A DNA stretch of 64,000 nt from Lagopus muta (GCF_023343835.1 NC_064435.1:60099634-60163633); one strand, 5' to 3'. Shown: positions 1 to 11,395, numbered from the stretch's first letter. Made by a program: numbers and translations. The notes: generated by a model from the sequence alone, not told the origin.

Positions 1-1123
1 ATTGGAGGGAAGTGGATTTGATGGGTGGACGACCCGATGGATAAGCAATTGGTTGAAAGGCCACAGACCTTTCAACGCAGGTGGTGGTCAATGGCTCTAT
101 GTCCAGGTGGAGGCTGGTAACAAGTGGTGTCCCCCAAGGGTCTGTCTTGGGACCGGTGCTCTTTAACATCTTTATTAATGACATCGATGAGGGAATGGAG
201 TGCACCCTCAGCAAGTTTGCTGACGACACCAAGCTGAGTGGTGCGGTTGATACGGTGGAAGGAAGGGATGCCATTCAGAGGGACCTCGACAGGCTGGAGG
301 GCTGGGCTCGGGTGAACCTGATGAGGTTCAACACGGCAAAGTGCAGGGTTTTGCATTTGGGCCGGAAGAACCCCAGGCACCTGTACAGGCTGGGAGGAGT
401 GGTCCTTGAGAGCAGCTCGGCAGAGAAGGACCTGGGGGTCCTGATGGACGAGAGACTGAATATGAGCCAGCAGTGCGCTCTGGCAGCTCGAAAGGCAAAT
501 GGGATCCTGGGCTCCATCAGGAGAGGGGTGGCCAGCAGGGACAGGGAGGTGATTGTCCCTCTCGGCTCTTGTGAGGCCCCATCTGGAGTACTGTGTCCAG
601 GTGTGGAGCCCTCAGTACAAGAAAGACATTGAGATTTTGGAAAGGGTCCAGAGGAGGGCGACTAAGATGATCAGGGGGCTGGAGCACCTCCCCTATGAGG
701 ACAGGCTGAGGGAGTTGGGCTTGTTCAGCCTGGAGAAGAGAAGGCTGCGGGGTGACCTCATTGCAGCCTATCAGTACCTGAAGGGAACCTACACCCGGGA
801 GGGGAGTAAACTCTTCAAAAGGGCTGACAACAGCAGGACTAGGGGAAATGGTTTTAAGTTGAAGGAGGGAAGATTTAGGTTAGATGTTAGGGGGAAGTTC
901 TTTACAAGGAGAGTGGTTAGGCCCTGGAACGGGCTGCCCAGGGAGGTTGTGGATGCCCCGTCCTTGGACGTGTTTAAGGCCAGGTTGGACGGGGTCCTGG
1001 GCAACCTGATCTGAATGTGTATGTTTGGTGGCCCTGCTAGGCAGGGGGGTTGGAACTACATGATCCTTGGGGTCCCTTCCAACCCGGGTGATTCTGTGAT
1101 TCTGTGATTCTGTGATTCTCTGA
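1..1123 (+). mobile_element. CR1 LINE, 3' part with reverse-transcriptase region and 3' end
   Basis: This is the 3' part of a chicken repeat 1 (CR1) non-LTR retrotransposon in plus orientation, cut by the window start. It holds the C-terminal half of ORF2, a short 3' UTR after about 1014, and the typical CR1 end of short tandem repeats (units of TGATTCTG, about 1089-1121) instead of a poly(A) tail. The coding part is long and readable, so it is younger than most other copies here, but it is broken by at least two frameshifts and is 5' truncated or continues to the left of the window. It is not expected to move. Confidence 0.95.
26..1014 (+). pseudogene. Broken CR1 ORF2 reverse transcriptase, C-terminal part
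   Basis: This is a relic of the CR1 ORF2 polyprotein, the endonuclease and reverse transcriptase that copies CR1 RNA at the target site. Visible motifs are the [10 protein letters not shown] box (from about 130) and the catalytic FADD box (216-227, the CR1 form of YADD), then the thumb and C-terminal region ending near 1014. The reading frame changes at least twice: between about 60 and 80, before VVNGS, and near 560-566, where about 4 bases seem lost so that VIVPL no longer continues into the VRPHLEYC segment, which reads on in another frame to the stop. The endonuclease and first half of the polymerase are absent from the window. It is a decayed mobile-element gene, not a host gene. Confidence 0.9.
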
Positions 1124-1138
1124 AGTGCAAGTATATCT

Positions 1139-1266
1139 TAGAATCGTTAAAGTTGGAAAAGACCTCTAAGATTATCAGTTCCAACCACCAACCCATCCCC
1201 ACCACATCCACTAACCATGTCTCCCAGTGCTTCTGAGAAGAATTTGTTCCTAATATCCAACCTGAA
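1139..1266 (-). mobile_element. CR1 fragment, minus orientation
   Basis: The stretch starts with a reversed CR1 3' end (TTAGAATCG, then GTTGGAAAAGACC) and goes on to the 'cctaatatccaacctgaac' segment typical of minus-oriented CR1. A middle part (the usual 'ttgaacacctccaggg' block) is missing, so it carries an internal deletion. It lies 3' end to 3' end with the plus-strand CR1 that ends near 1123. Confidence 0.8.
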
Positions 1267-2257
1267 CAAAGATGTGCTCTCTCCACTGTGTCAATGCTGC
1301 ATCTGGAGGGAAAAGACCTCTCTCCAGAGTATCTAAGTGTCCTTGAACTGTGTTTCCATTCTTCCAGGAGGATGGAAACAGAAGGAAGGCAGAAGGAAGA
1401 GCCAGTTGCAAGCCTTATTAACCATCTCACTATATATGTAACCAGGGGTTTCTAGCCTGGCCATTTATTTAGGCTCAGTCAGGGGCTGACTGCACTACAC
1501 AGAGGAAATAGCACGTTGGTAGGAAATGAAGCAGTCCCTAACAAGTTCTGTATGAAAAATAAACTTATCTTCTGTCTCAGAGGAAAATAAATGGGTACTA
1601 TCTAAAATGCTTAAATATGGTCATTGCACTGAAAAATTGGTGATATATTATTTTAATATCCCTCAGGCCACCAGGTGGCAATATAAGGAAAAGGATAAAC
1701 GCTTCTCCTGAACCTGCCATGTATACGTGAAAAATCAAAATAAATTTCAGATATATTCAGAGACAGGTATTTGGTCTCCTCTGAGTTGTTTAAATGCAGT
1801 GTTTCAGTGATAAGCATTTCTCATCACAAAATGCTGATTCTGAAAGCAATTTTTTCTGATTTTGTTCTGAAGATGGGAAAACATCCATGCAACTTCAAAA
1901 AATTATGTGCACCTCCTAATCACAGTGTCTTATCATCTTTTATAGGCGTTCTTCCTCACCCCAATATCTATATTTGAAGAGCATGTAAAATATTGTAATT
2001 TTCTTACTTTGATTTCCTGAAGTGTAAAAAGGCACTCACTTTCCTGCATCTTTTTTGCTGCCTCATTGCAGCATGTCTTGTGTTTTTTGAATGGTTGCTT
2101 AACCACACTGATGCCACAGAAATGGCTTCATCAGCTGGTGAAGTCCCACGCACCTCCTGAAGGCAGTGGCAATTTGAATTGAATAGTGGTCATATGGATT
2201 GACATGATGAAGATCTCTCAAAGTCCAGTGATCTATGGTTCTGGCATATGGTTTGGG
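1267..2257. other. Intergenic, no gene seen
   Basis: AT-rich unique sequence with only short chance ORFs and no recognisable coding motif or repeat. A CTCF-like motif at 1666-1681 is listed separately. Confidence 0.6.
1666..1681 (+). promoter_or_regulatory. CTCF-like motif
   Basis: The 12 bases CCACCAGGTGGC (1668-1679) fit the core CTCF pattern CCA(C/G)(C/T)AG(A/G)(G/T)GGC at every position and sit in an otherwise AT-rich stretch. CTCF binds such sites at insulators and loop anchors. A single motif match is weak evidence for use. Confidence 0.4.
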
Positions 2258-2530
2258 GTGGAGAAGAGAAGGCTCTGGGAAGACCTGATAGCAGCCTTTT
2301 GGTATCTAAAGCTGGGGGGGCTATAAGATAGAAGGGGACAGACTCTTTAGCAGGATCTGTTGTGTTAGGACAAGGGGAAATGTTTTAAAACGAAAGGAAG
2401 GGAGATTTAGGTTGGGCATAAGGCTCTGAGCAACTTGATCTTACTGTAGATGCTGCTGTTCATTGCAGAGGAGGTGAAATAGATGATCTTTAAAGGTCAC
2501 TTGCAACTCTAAGAATTCATGATTCCATAA
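2258..2530 (+). mobile_element. CR1 fragment with internal deletion
   Basis: The CR1 3' coding relic (GGAGAAGAGAAGGCTCTGGG, the EKRRL region) runs through 'gggagatttaggttgg', then jumps directly to 'ctgagcaacttgatc', so about 100 bases of the usual consensus are missing. It ends in a degenerate 3' terminal repeat (attcatgattccataaa). A second plus-strand CR1 3' end follows at once. Confidence 0.85.
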
Positions 2531-2771
2531 AATAGTTTTGAACTAAAAGAGGAGAGATTTAGATTGGATATAAAGAAGTTTTTTACATTGAGGGTGGTGA
2601 GGCACTGGCACAGGTTGCCCAAAGAAGTGGTGGATGCCCCATCCCTGCAGACACTCAAAATCAGGCTGGATGGGGCTGTGAGCAACCTGATGAAGCTGTA
2701 GGTGTCTCTGTTCATTGCAGGGGAGCTGGACTAGGTGACCTTCAAAGGCCATCTCAAGCGATTCAATGATA
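2531..2771 (+). mobile_element. CR1 3' end, second of a direct pair
   Basis: It begins at 'ttttgaactaaaagagg' and carries the CR1 segments for GRF-LDI, the 'gatgccccatccctgcagacactc' block, 'gtgagcaacctgatg', and a terminal 'gattcaatgatatc'. It follows the preceding copy with no unique spacer, which suggests one copy landed in the tail of the other or that an array was rearranged. Confidence 0.88.
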
Positions 2772-2932
2772 TCTTAAACCAGAGGAAGCATTCATGTGCA
2801 TATTAGCTGGATTTCTTTCTCCTCTCATGGATTTGTCCACCAGGGGAATTCCCCAGCTTAAGTCTGTGCCATGTGAAGAACCAATTCCTGTTTGTTTTGG
2901 ACATTAAATGCCTGCTGCTTCTTCTATAAGGG

Positions 2933-2962
<30 letters not shown>
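2933..2962 (+). repeat. Poly(A) tract, 30 bases
   Basis: An uninterrupted run of 30 A. It is not at a CR1 end, since CR1 lacks poly(A) tails, so it is either simple low-complexity sequence or the tail of an unrecognised retrocopy in the bases before it, which I could not identify. Confidence 0.9.
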
Positions 2963-2963
<1 letters not shown>

Positions 2964-3224
2964 CCATTTTTCAATGCCTTCATGCTGTTTCTGATGTGAT
3001 ACTCCACCCATGGATTTCTTTTTTAGGCTGAAAAGACCTACTGTAGCTGAGTCTCTCTTGTGGTATCTGTGCAGTTCCTTTCATCAGTCTTATTGCCTCT
3101 TCTCCAGCACTACAATATTTATAGGCTATTTAAAAGTATTTATTACTCTCAGCCTTTTCATTTATTAATATTTGCCTGGAAGTGTCTACTAAACCAAACT
3201 GCTTATTTGGTGTAATGACAGATG

Positions 3225-3600
3225 TTTTTTTTGTTTGTTTGTTTTTGTTTTAAAACAGAACTTTATTTGAAGCAGTTAAGGCACACATTGTGAGTCTAAC
3301 GCTGCCACAGTTGCACAATATAGAAGGGAATGACTGTACCTCCTGAGTTTGTGGGCAGTACAGTGACTTGTGATTTTTCCATGTTAATCAGGAAGATCTT
3401 TTATAAGGCAAATGAAGTGTGAAACACTGCCTTGCTCCTCCACAGCTCACTCACTATAAGGTGTCTAAAGAGGTCCTCTGAAAGCAAGTAAAGCCTTGCT
3501 GGTCTTGGAGAGCTGTTCTTCTCCTGCTGGAGTACTGAAGTGGCCTGGTCAGCTGTAAGACATCAAAATGCGGTCTACTCACTGTTAAGAAAGGTCATGT
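3225..3600 (-). other. Candidate transcript 3' end or processed retrocopy tail
   Basis: Read on the minus strand, this stretch ends with a canonical AATAAA (plus positions 3262-3267) followed after about 11 bases by an A-rich tract (T-rich 3225-3251 on plus). That arrangement marks either a genuine polyadenylation site or the copied tail of a processed RNA. No protein is recognised upstream; minus-strand ORFs between 3585 and 4233 are 84-103 residues long and match nothing I know. It could be a lncRNA 3' end, a retrocopy of an untranslated region, or chance. Confidence 0.3.
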
Positions 3601-6600
3601 AAAAAGACACTGTGCTTTTGTTTCCATGTGTTACAACTGAAAGCGTGGCTTTCATTTTTGTCTAAGAGGGAGCAAGTGCTGGAAAAACGTGGTTGACTGA
3701 TGGTAAGAGCTGGTGGGCAGGTGAAGAGCCAGCCTGAGAAAGAAGTGCCTGATTTCAGCCCACAGGTATGACAGAACCACAGCAAATGGAATTTGTTGGA
3801 ATTTGGGGCTGGGCTCCAAAAAGTTCCATGGTAGCCCAAAATGTCCTGAGAAGCAGGATATTTGCTGTTGTGCTGTGTTTCTGTGTAGGTATGGGAAAAA
3901 GCTGAACATACACTTTTGAGGAAGCTCTCATGTCCCTTTTCTGTTCCTGCAGTGCCATATGCACTCTCTGAGTCACTGGGATGAGGGAAGAACTTTCCTT
4001 GTAATATCCTGTTGCATCCTGCACAAGACTGCCCATGTACAGGTAGAGATTTTTGTGCTTATACATAACCTTGTCTGAAGTGCTCTGGAGCCTACTATGT
4101 TTACTCTCCTTTTAGGTGCTGAAGAGAAAGTGTTGCTCCTCTGGGGAGGTGAGCCTGACAAAGTCTGACTGGTCTGGTCATCTAAATGTGGGCTTGGGGT
4201 CATTCTTCTGTGAGGTCTTTTCTTTGCAGACATCTCCCCATCCTGCAGTACTGCAGGTACACACTGGTCAGTTAGGAACTGGCTGGAGCTACTGACTGTG
4301 GCACCATCCCTGTGCCTGAATCTAGTTGTTTGATGTGTCTCATGGCAGCATGTCTGCAGAAAATCACTTCACTTTGGCTCCAGAAAGCATACCATGTCAC
4401 AGCCAGACATACTCTGTTTTTTTTTGTCATCAGCGGTTGGCTAATGCAAACAATATTCACTTCCCAAGTGGCACAGATATACAAATCAACCTTTCATAGG
4501 CTAATGGCCATATGAAGATTTGCTAGCTGGCATTCATGACATGTGGACACACGCTGATGCCAGATGCTTGCAGGGTTTTGGCTATGCTGTTCTCATTTCC
4601 AGGAGGATAGTCAGTACCAGGCTATTCTGGGAGATCCACTGTGGGCCCACATCCACATCTTGTGCTTCTTTCAAAGCATCAGGCAGTGGCACTCCCCTGG
4701 GTGTGTCAGAATCAGCTGGCCCCTGTGTGGTGTCATGCTGTTGCCTAAAGCTCCCAGCCTGTCTAGCTGCTATAACACCACTCAGACACTGAACTAATGT
4801 CATGTTGTGACATCTCTGAGAGGTGGAAGTCTTTCAGGATGCAAACAGAATAATGTATCGTTCTTGGCGAAACCTTCTGGGGAATCGTGCTGTGAAGGGA
4901 TGAGCAAAGCTGCAACAAAGTCATTGGATTCTTTGGTCTTTTCAAACTACAGCATCACCACAAGTAGAATTTTATAATGAGATAAAGGTCATACTGTCGT
5001 ACTGTCAGTCATACTGGTAAACATGGAACTGGTAGACTTGGTATTTTTATGGGACTGCTATAGCAAAAGAGAGCCCTGACTTGGTCTCTGCTTTAATCCA
5101 CCTGTGTGTCTTGCTGTTGGTGAGATCATGTTTGTTCCATGGACTTGTGTTTTAAATAGATGAGCTGACTTAAGGTACCCACTGGAAGGGCCTTCACAGA
5201 AAGGGCATTTCTGACAATACGTACAAGAATTCCAACACCAGCATAACTGTTTTGTTGCCAAATACTAATCTAATTTGTATCTATATACAAATATGTATAT
5301 GTATGTATATGTATATGTAGCTAACAACAGTCAACTCTAACACCTCTTTGTGTTTGTCTATTATTGTCCTGAACCAGATTCATTTTCTATTTTCTTTTTT
5401 TGAAAAATGCAGGAGGAGAAGCAGAGGCCATTTCAGTGATCAATATTGGAAATATTGAAAATAGCTGGAATTTGATCTGCCATCAGAAAAACAGAACTGC
5501 ATTGTTGGTTTTCAGCCGTGACTCGATACATATATTAACCAATGTGCCCCCCAAGACCTTTCATGCATTCTGCATCATGTTAGAAACATTAAAATATTAA
5601 CAAACTTTGATCCCAGTGCAGCTGAATGCTCATTCAGCTCTGTTTTTAAGCTAGAATGCACTCAGTCTTCTGAGTTCATAGTAAACTCCAGAAACCAGGC
5701 TGAAAGCAGAGCACCACCATTCAGCAGCATCTAAACTCCTTGTTCAATTATTTAAAAGCTGCTCTGAGAGCATCTTTGGCAATGTGTTACAGATAGTTGT
5801 TGGTAGTACATTTCGTTGGGCTTTTTTTCCACAAAAAGAAGCATCCCTCTGGCCCTTACCATTTCTTGTGAATGAGCTCATTATAGTTTCTATGCAGCAA
5901 TCCCTTTGCCTCATTCCTTTCAGTAGCTTAGGGCTCTTCCTCCGTATATGCATTGAGGATGTCATATTTTAAATGCATCACAAGATTGCATTTTCCCAGA
6001 CAAAATTAACTGAGATTAACTTCTAGGAAATTAAGGAGAAGAGATGGATGTAGGAATACACCTTCTGCCTTTGAATATTTCAGCAGCAGCAGAATTAGGC
6101 AATGGCCAGCAAACAAAACCTTCCTATTCCTCCCTTATTGCCCTTCTTCCAGGGGCCTTGGAAGTGGCTGCAGCAAAGCACCTGTGTGAAGAAGACAAAT
6201 GGGATGCTGCCAGCTCTGCCTTTTGCACCAGGTCTTGTTGTGTTCCTGTGTGGGCTCTGTGCTATGGCTGCACAGGGCTGGAGCAAACTCCCCATTGGCA
6301 ATAGCAGCCAGCCTAGCTTCCCCAGCACCTGACATGCTAGAAAGCAAAGGAAGGTATACATGCCTTTGTTCCTTTTATGTTTCATCTCCCCTCTCTAGTC
6401 TCCCCACTTGAGGCTGGTTTGGCTGTGTCTAAGGAAGTTTGGAGTGTTTCTGAAATTTCCTTCATTTTGAAAAGGTCTCCTGAAAATTTTCCACTAGATA
6501 CGGCCATGTGAAATCGCACATCAGAAAGAGCTCCAGTGCTGCAAAGTGACATGATCATCATCTTTACGTTTCGTTCTCTGAATATCTTCAGCATTCCTAC

Positions 6601-7823
6601 TTTTCATTGTAGCAACACCCTTGCTCAGCCTTAATTGTTGCTGCTTATTGATCTCTGCACAGCTCATTTTTCAGGCAGCTTTACCACTGGAAGCTGAAAT
6701 CTCTGTTAAGGATGGCAGAGGAGGGGCTGAGGAATATGGGCACATCTGTGACATGTACTTAGCTGGTGGTTAGAGGTCCTCAAATTAGACCAGGAGCTCT
6801 GGGTTTGTTTTCCTTACTTTGTGGCAGCAATTCTCATCCTCCAGCGTAAATTTTCAGACTGTCAAGCAAACAGTAAGAAGCCCTTCTCGCTATGGACTGG
6901 CTGTGAATTGCATGACAATGAAACCATAATTAAAACATGCAATTCTTTGCCTTTTGTTGTCGCTGGCAGTCAGCTTGCTAACAAGTGACTTTGGTGACCC
7001 CAAGTGCCATAGAGGCTGTGAGATAATTAGCAAAGGGAGGAGATGTGGTAGGGGAACAATATGCACACCTCCTGTCAGCTGAGCTGAATGCTGACCGTAG
7101 CTTCTGCACACTGGTTTTCTTTTCCATCAGTAAATTTCAGTATGTCACTAAGTATCTGTTCCTCAGTTTCCCTCCAACGATATCCCTACTCCTGCATCCA
7201 ATTTGTACCTCAACAGGGAGACTAATTGATTGCAGTTTACACATTTATTTTCTAAAGGTAACTACAAAGTGCTTTATTTAAAAACGATGACTTCCTTACT
7301 GACGATCTTACAAGCAGACTTGCTTTTAATTACAAAGCATACCTCCTAGCACAGAGTGATGAACAAGCAAGCTAAAGCTGCCTGAACAAACCAAGCAACA
7401 TTAATTAAAATGTAAAACAGGCCACATCAATTAGGCTGGAGAAAAAACACCTAAAATAATAAAATTCCTTCCTTGCAGGTTAAGCTATCGGTCTCCATTC
7501 AACTCCCAGCTGTGGGAAGAAGGGTTTTTCCAGTTTGGTTTGGCGTTATTAGCAGCAACAATCTAAGAGTGATCATAAAAACGTATGCAACAGCGTCATG
7601 TTCCTGTCATAGGCTGATTAATGCTAATGGCAGCAGATTAACAAAAACAAGGAGAGCGCAGTTCACCTGGCAGCATGTCTTGCTATAGGCAGGATGTCAT
7701 TTGCTGATAGGTGGCTTGAAGCATGGATAACTCCAGAAGCAGCCAGGTGCACATGCCAAATGTACGTGCACTGTGTCACATACTGAAATTCAGAACCAAA
7801 CTGGCTTGAAAAAGCAAATATCA
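3601..7823. other. Intergenic, no gene seen
   Basis: Unique sequence with many short overlapping ORFs on both strands and none with a recognisable domain, codon pattern or splice-linked continuation. A TATG/TATA-rich microsatellite lies at about 5280-5322. The stretch 7260-7700 is AT-rich with ATTAATTAAAATG-type words that often occur in conserved non-coding elements; this cannot be judged from one genome. Confidence 0.55.
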
Positions 7824-8180
7824 CAGAGTCCCAGCATAGCTGAGGCAGGCAGAGCCCTCTGAGCCCATCAGACCCCAGCCAGCTCCTGCAGGAGCACCCA
7901 GAGCAGGGTGCCCAGGCCCATGGCCAGACAGAGTCTGGAGATCTCTGAGGAAGAGACCCTACAGCCTCTAGGCAGCCTGTGCCAGTGCTTGCTCATTTAC
8001 ACGGCACACAAGTACTCCTGGTGTTCAGATGGAACTTCCTGTGTTCAAGTTTCTGCCCACTGCCTCTGTTCCTGGCACTGGGCAATACTGAAAAAAGCCT
8101 GGCTGCACCTTCGTTGCACCTTCCTTCGGAAATGTATAGACATCAACAAGATCCCCCTGGGCCTCCTCTACAAAAGCTGA
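7824..8180 (-). mobile_element. CR1 fragment, minus orientation, divergent subfamily
   Basis: In reverse orientation it shows the CR1 blocks 'tcacagagtcccagcatagctgagg', 'gcagggtgcccaggcc', 'ttcagatggaacttcctgtg' and 'caacaagatccccctgggcc'. The 'gatggaacttcctgtg' segment points to a different CR1 subfamily from the copy at position 1. It is strongly diverged and thus old. Confidence 0.85.
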
Positions 8181-8949
8181 GATGTAGGAGGTTCATAAGG
8201 TAAGTCGTGGCTGGGGTGCTTGGGATTCTCCCTGCTAGGGTGCCACATTTCATTACTAGTGTGTGGCAGAATGTCCACCATCTTACTTAAAAGAAGGGAA
8301 GCTGAGGCTGAGCCTGGCAGCAAGCTGAAGTCAGGCTGGCAGGTCAGAGATACACCTACCCGTGCAAAAGGCAGACCTTGCAGGGAGGAGAGCAGATGTC
8401 ACGGCAGCAAAACCCAACGCGTGGCTGAAACATCTCCCCAGGCTCTGCTTCTCAGAGAATTTTCCCTGCAGGCCTCTCTCTCCAGCAGAGCTGAGCTGCC
8501 TCTGCTCTCTGGGAGATGGCAGGGGGCTGCAGGTTAATGAGCTGCACCTGCTGCTGAACTGAAGCTGTAATTATCCTGCATTTTTCCGCAGAGCTGGGTT
8601 ATCAGGCTGCAGGGGGGCTGCAGGGGTGTTGTTTTCCTGGGGAGGATGCTATGGGGTGTGGAAGTCAAAAGGCTGTGTTTGTGCTTAGGGTAAGGCTGCC
8701 AGAGAGAAACTAGGAAGCTCCATGTTTACCAGGGCAAAGGACGTTGTGCAGGTACTTTTGCTTATGGCCTTTTGTGCCCAAGTGTTGTTGCCCGTAGACT
8801 CACTCAAGCCTCTGAGAAACCCAACAGATACTTTGAAATGGGATTTTGTGGAGAATTATGGCAAGGAATTTGAGCAATTCAGTGCCCAGAGGCCAGTTTA
8901 CACACAGTGTCAGATGTTGAAGTGCAGAACAGAAGGGGTTAGGAAAAGC
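8181..8949. other. Intergenic, G-rich block, no supported gene
   Basis: Moderately GC-rich sequence with GCTGCAGG-type words near 8600-8640. A plus-strand ORF from 8722 begins with a hydrophobic, signal-peptide-like stretch (QVLLLMAFCAQVLLPV), but it runs into the CR1 copy at 8950 and stops at 8982. I do not call it a gene. Confidence 0.5.
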
Positions 8950-9078
8950 AAAAATCACAGAGTTGCAGCATGGTTGAGGTAGATAGAGCCCTCTGGGCCC
9001 TGAGCAGGGTGCCCAGACCCATGGCCAGGTGGAGTCTGCAGACCTGCAAAGAGACTCCACAGCCTCTCCAAGCAACCA
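8950..9078 (-). mobile_element. CR1 fragment, minus orientation
   Basis: A short CR1 3' end in reverse orientation: 'atcacagagttgcagcatggttgagg', 'gagcagggtgcccagaccc', 'gactccacagcctctcc'. It is of the same subfamily type as the copy at 7824-8180 and truncated. Confidence 0.8.
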
Positions 9079-11104
9079 GAGAGGCATTGAATTCTTATGC
9101 TTGATAAAGGTATAAGAGCTGACAGAATAAACACGTCAGTGTTTCTGCTGTATTTGTTCTGGAATTAGGAAAATTGTTTAAAGTCACTTCCTAATACAGG
9201 GAACGGACAGCAAAGATAACAGGCATACGCGTATACTAGCAAATAACTTGAAAACCAATATTGAGTACCTTTCTAAAGCATCTTTCATGCAAACAGTAAC
9301 CTGAACTTTTTTAAATAAATGTAAGCTCAAAACTCAGTAACAAAAAAAGTTTACTGCTAGGAGAGCACCCTGCTTTTTCCTTAAGTGTTGATGCTGCTGT
9401 GCAAATAGTTAAGTCATACACACCAGATAAATGAGTATCATCAGATACACTGTTAGCTAACAGAAAATAGAAGCTGAAAATTATGGTTGGGAAAAAACTG
9501 ATGCTCTTGTAGGAAAGTACAAAAATGTTTCAATTTGGAGGATTAAACAATGCTTTGTTTTACTGCTGGCTGATGGTGGGGATGATGGCAGCATCTCTCC
9601 GCTCTGCTGCACATCCTATTGCCCAAGCACACGGCCCAGCAGCATCCTGGATGCGACGTGGAGCTGCTGTGCTATTAGCAGTTTCTCCCTGCTCAGCAGT
9701 CCTTCTTGGCAGTGAAATTGTCTTGCTCTGCGACAACAAAATCGATCAGCAACCTCCTCTGGGGTCTCAACGCCACATTGCTGCTTACACTACATAAACT
9801 AATTTGATATTCTTCACCATTCTGTTTTACTGCACTGCTAGTAGCAGTTCTGGATAATATTAAGAATGAAAAGTTGAGGAAGTGAAGTGTTTTTACAGAC
9901 CTACTAGACAGTTCCAGATTCACCTTTAAGCCCACTCTTCCTCGAAGTGTCTATGTCACAGTGAAAGCCCTTGATATCAGTGTGAAATTGCATCAGTTCA
10001 TCATGCAGGCAGGAAACCTGCCTGTCCAATGTCCATTTAGGCCGAAACAAGTAGTTTCCTGAAATACTGTAGAAATGCAGATTAGCATCCTTTATTGGAA
10101 CTGTTTGACACCAAATTATTATTTTTTTATGTGTAATCAGGGATTGGAGCTGGCGGTGGCTGTGCCTTTGCTGTGAGTGAGTGAGAGATGCACTGGGTGC
10201 ATTTTATTTGGGTCACTGGTAACACATCATTTTCACAGCAGAATATTTGATTATATATTTTTTGCATAATGAAGCAGTGGAAACACACAGCAGTCCTCCC
10301 TTAGAAAAGACAGCTGGATGATACATATTTAAATAGCCTGAATGGGCTTTCCTGTAATCATTAGGTCCAAGCAGGGAACTGCCTTCTCCTGCCCAAGCCT
10401 GCGGCTGGAGAGAGGCCTGCTGAAAACCATAACAGTTCTGTAAGGACGAGGAGAAATTGAAGGCCTCTCTTGCACTGCAGAGGAAGTTGCAGGTAGGTAA
10501 GTTATGGCTAAGTGGCACTGTTTGGCAGAACCACCTTCCTTGCAGACTGGTCACAGCACTGGAGTAATGCAGGATCCAGCCTCTGGCCACCTCTGCAGTT
10601 TGCCTTGAGCTCTCGGGGTGCGAGAAGTCAAAAGCAAGCAGGTTGCATAAATTCATAACAAAAATGAGTATAGTGAGGTTGCCACACTTCTATTTCTTCC
10701 TCTGGAGGCTGAGAATGAAAGATGCATTTCCAGTAGGCAGGGAGTGGGTGTGTGAGAGCTGCGTGTGTGCTCCTGTTCCCACCATCTGGTAAAGGGTGAA
10801 CATTTCAGGGGAAAGCATTCTGACAGCAGAGTTCATCTTGGATTAGCAAATCACAGGAAAACCATCCATTTGGTTGCCCTGACTTCAGTGACTGAAGAAT
10901 AGACTAGGGAAGGAATAGATAAAATGAATATTGTCAGATCACCAGGAGCCAGAATCGCTGTCAGAAAGATGCTAAAATGCATGTGGGCTGTAAGAGAAAA
11001 GCCAAGAGAGTCTGCTGAGGGCCAAGTGCAGGTGATGCACTTCAGGACACAGTCCCCTATAGCCACTCAAGCAAGCGCCCTTGACATAGCAGAGGCTTTA
11101 TTCA
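9079..11104. other. Intergenic, no gene seen
   Basis: Unique sequence. A minus-strand ORF of 147 codons (10213-10656) has no recognisable domain, and its composition is like the surrounding non-coding DNA. I treat it as chance. Confidence 0.5.
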
Positions 11105-11395
11105 AAGTGAGCTCCATGAACACAGGGATGATTCCTAGGGGAAGGGCGAGAAGAGAAGGACACAAACTGAAACACATGAGATTTGATTTATACGTAAGAA
11201 AAATCTTTATGGGGAAGGTGGTCAAACACAGGAACAGGCTGCCTGGAAAGGTTCTGGAGTCTCAGTCTTTGGAGATCTTCAAAAGCTGGCTGGGTGTGGT
11301 GCTGGACAACCTGCTTGGAGCAGCCCTGCTTGATGCAGGACATTGAATCAGACAACCTTCAGAGTTCCCTTCTGACCTTAGCTGTTCTGTGAAGA
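11105..11395 (+). mobile_element. Old CR1 3' end
   Basis: Decayed CR1 coding tail and 3' end: segments for RFDLYVRKIFMGKVVKH, NRLPGKVLESQSLEIFKSWL and VLDNLL are still readable and are followed by 'ccctgcttgatgcaggacattgaatcagacaacctt', the CR1 3' UTR. An ORF spanning 10924-11346 covers it in part. The upstream limit is blurred by divergence. Confidence 0.78.

Noticed and set aside
2900..2965. Poly(A) run at 2933 as the tail of a processed pseudogene
   Set aside because: No AATAAA lies in the usual place just upstream, and the preceding sequence reads as unique DNA without coding similarity.
10213..10656. 147-codon ORF on the minus strand
   Set aside because: No domain, no similarity recognised, ordinary intergenic composition and no promoter or splice context. 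A single ORF of this length is not unexpected in 64 kb.
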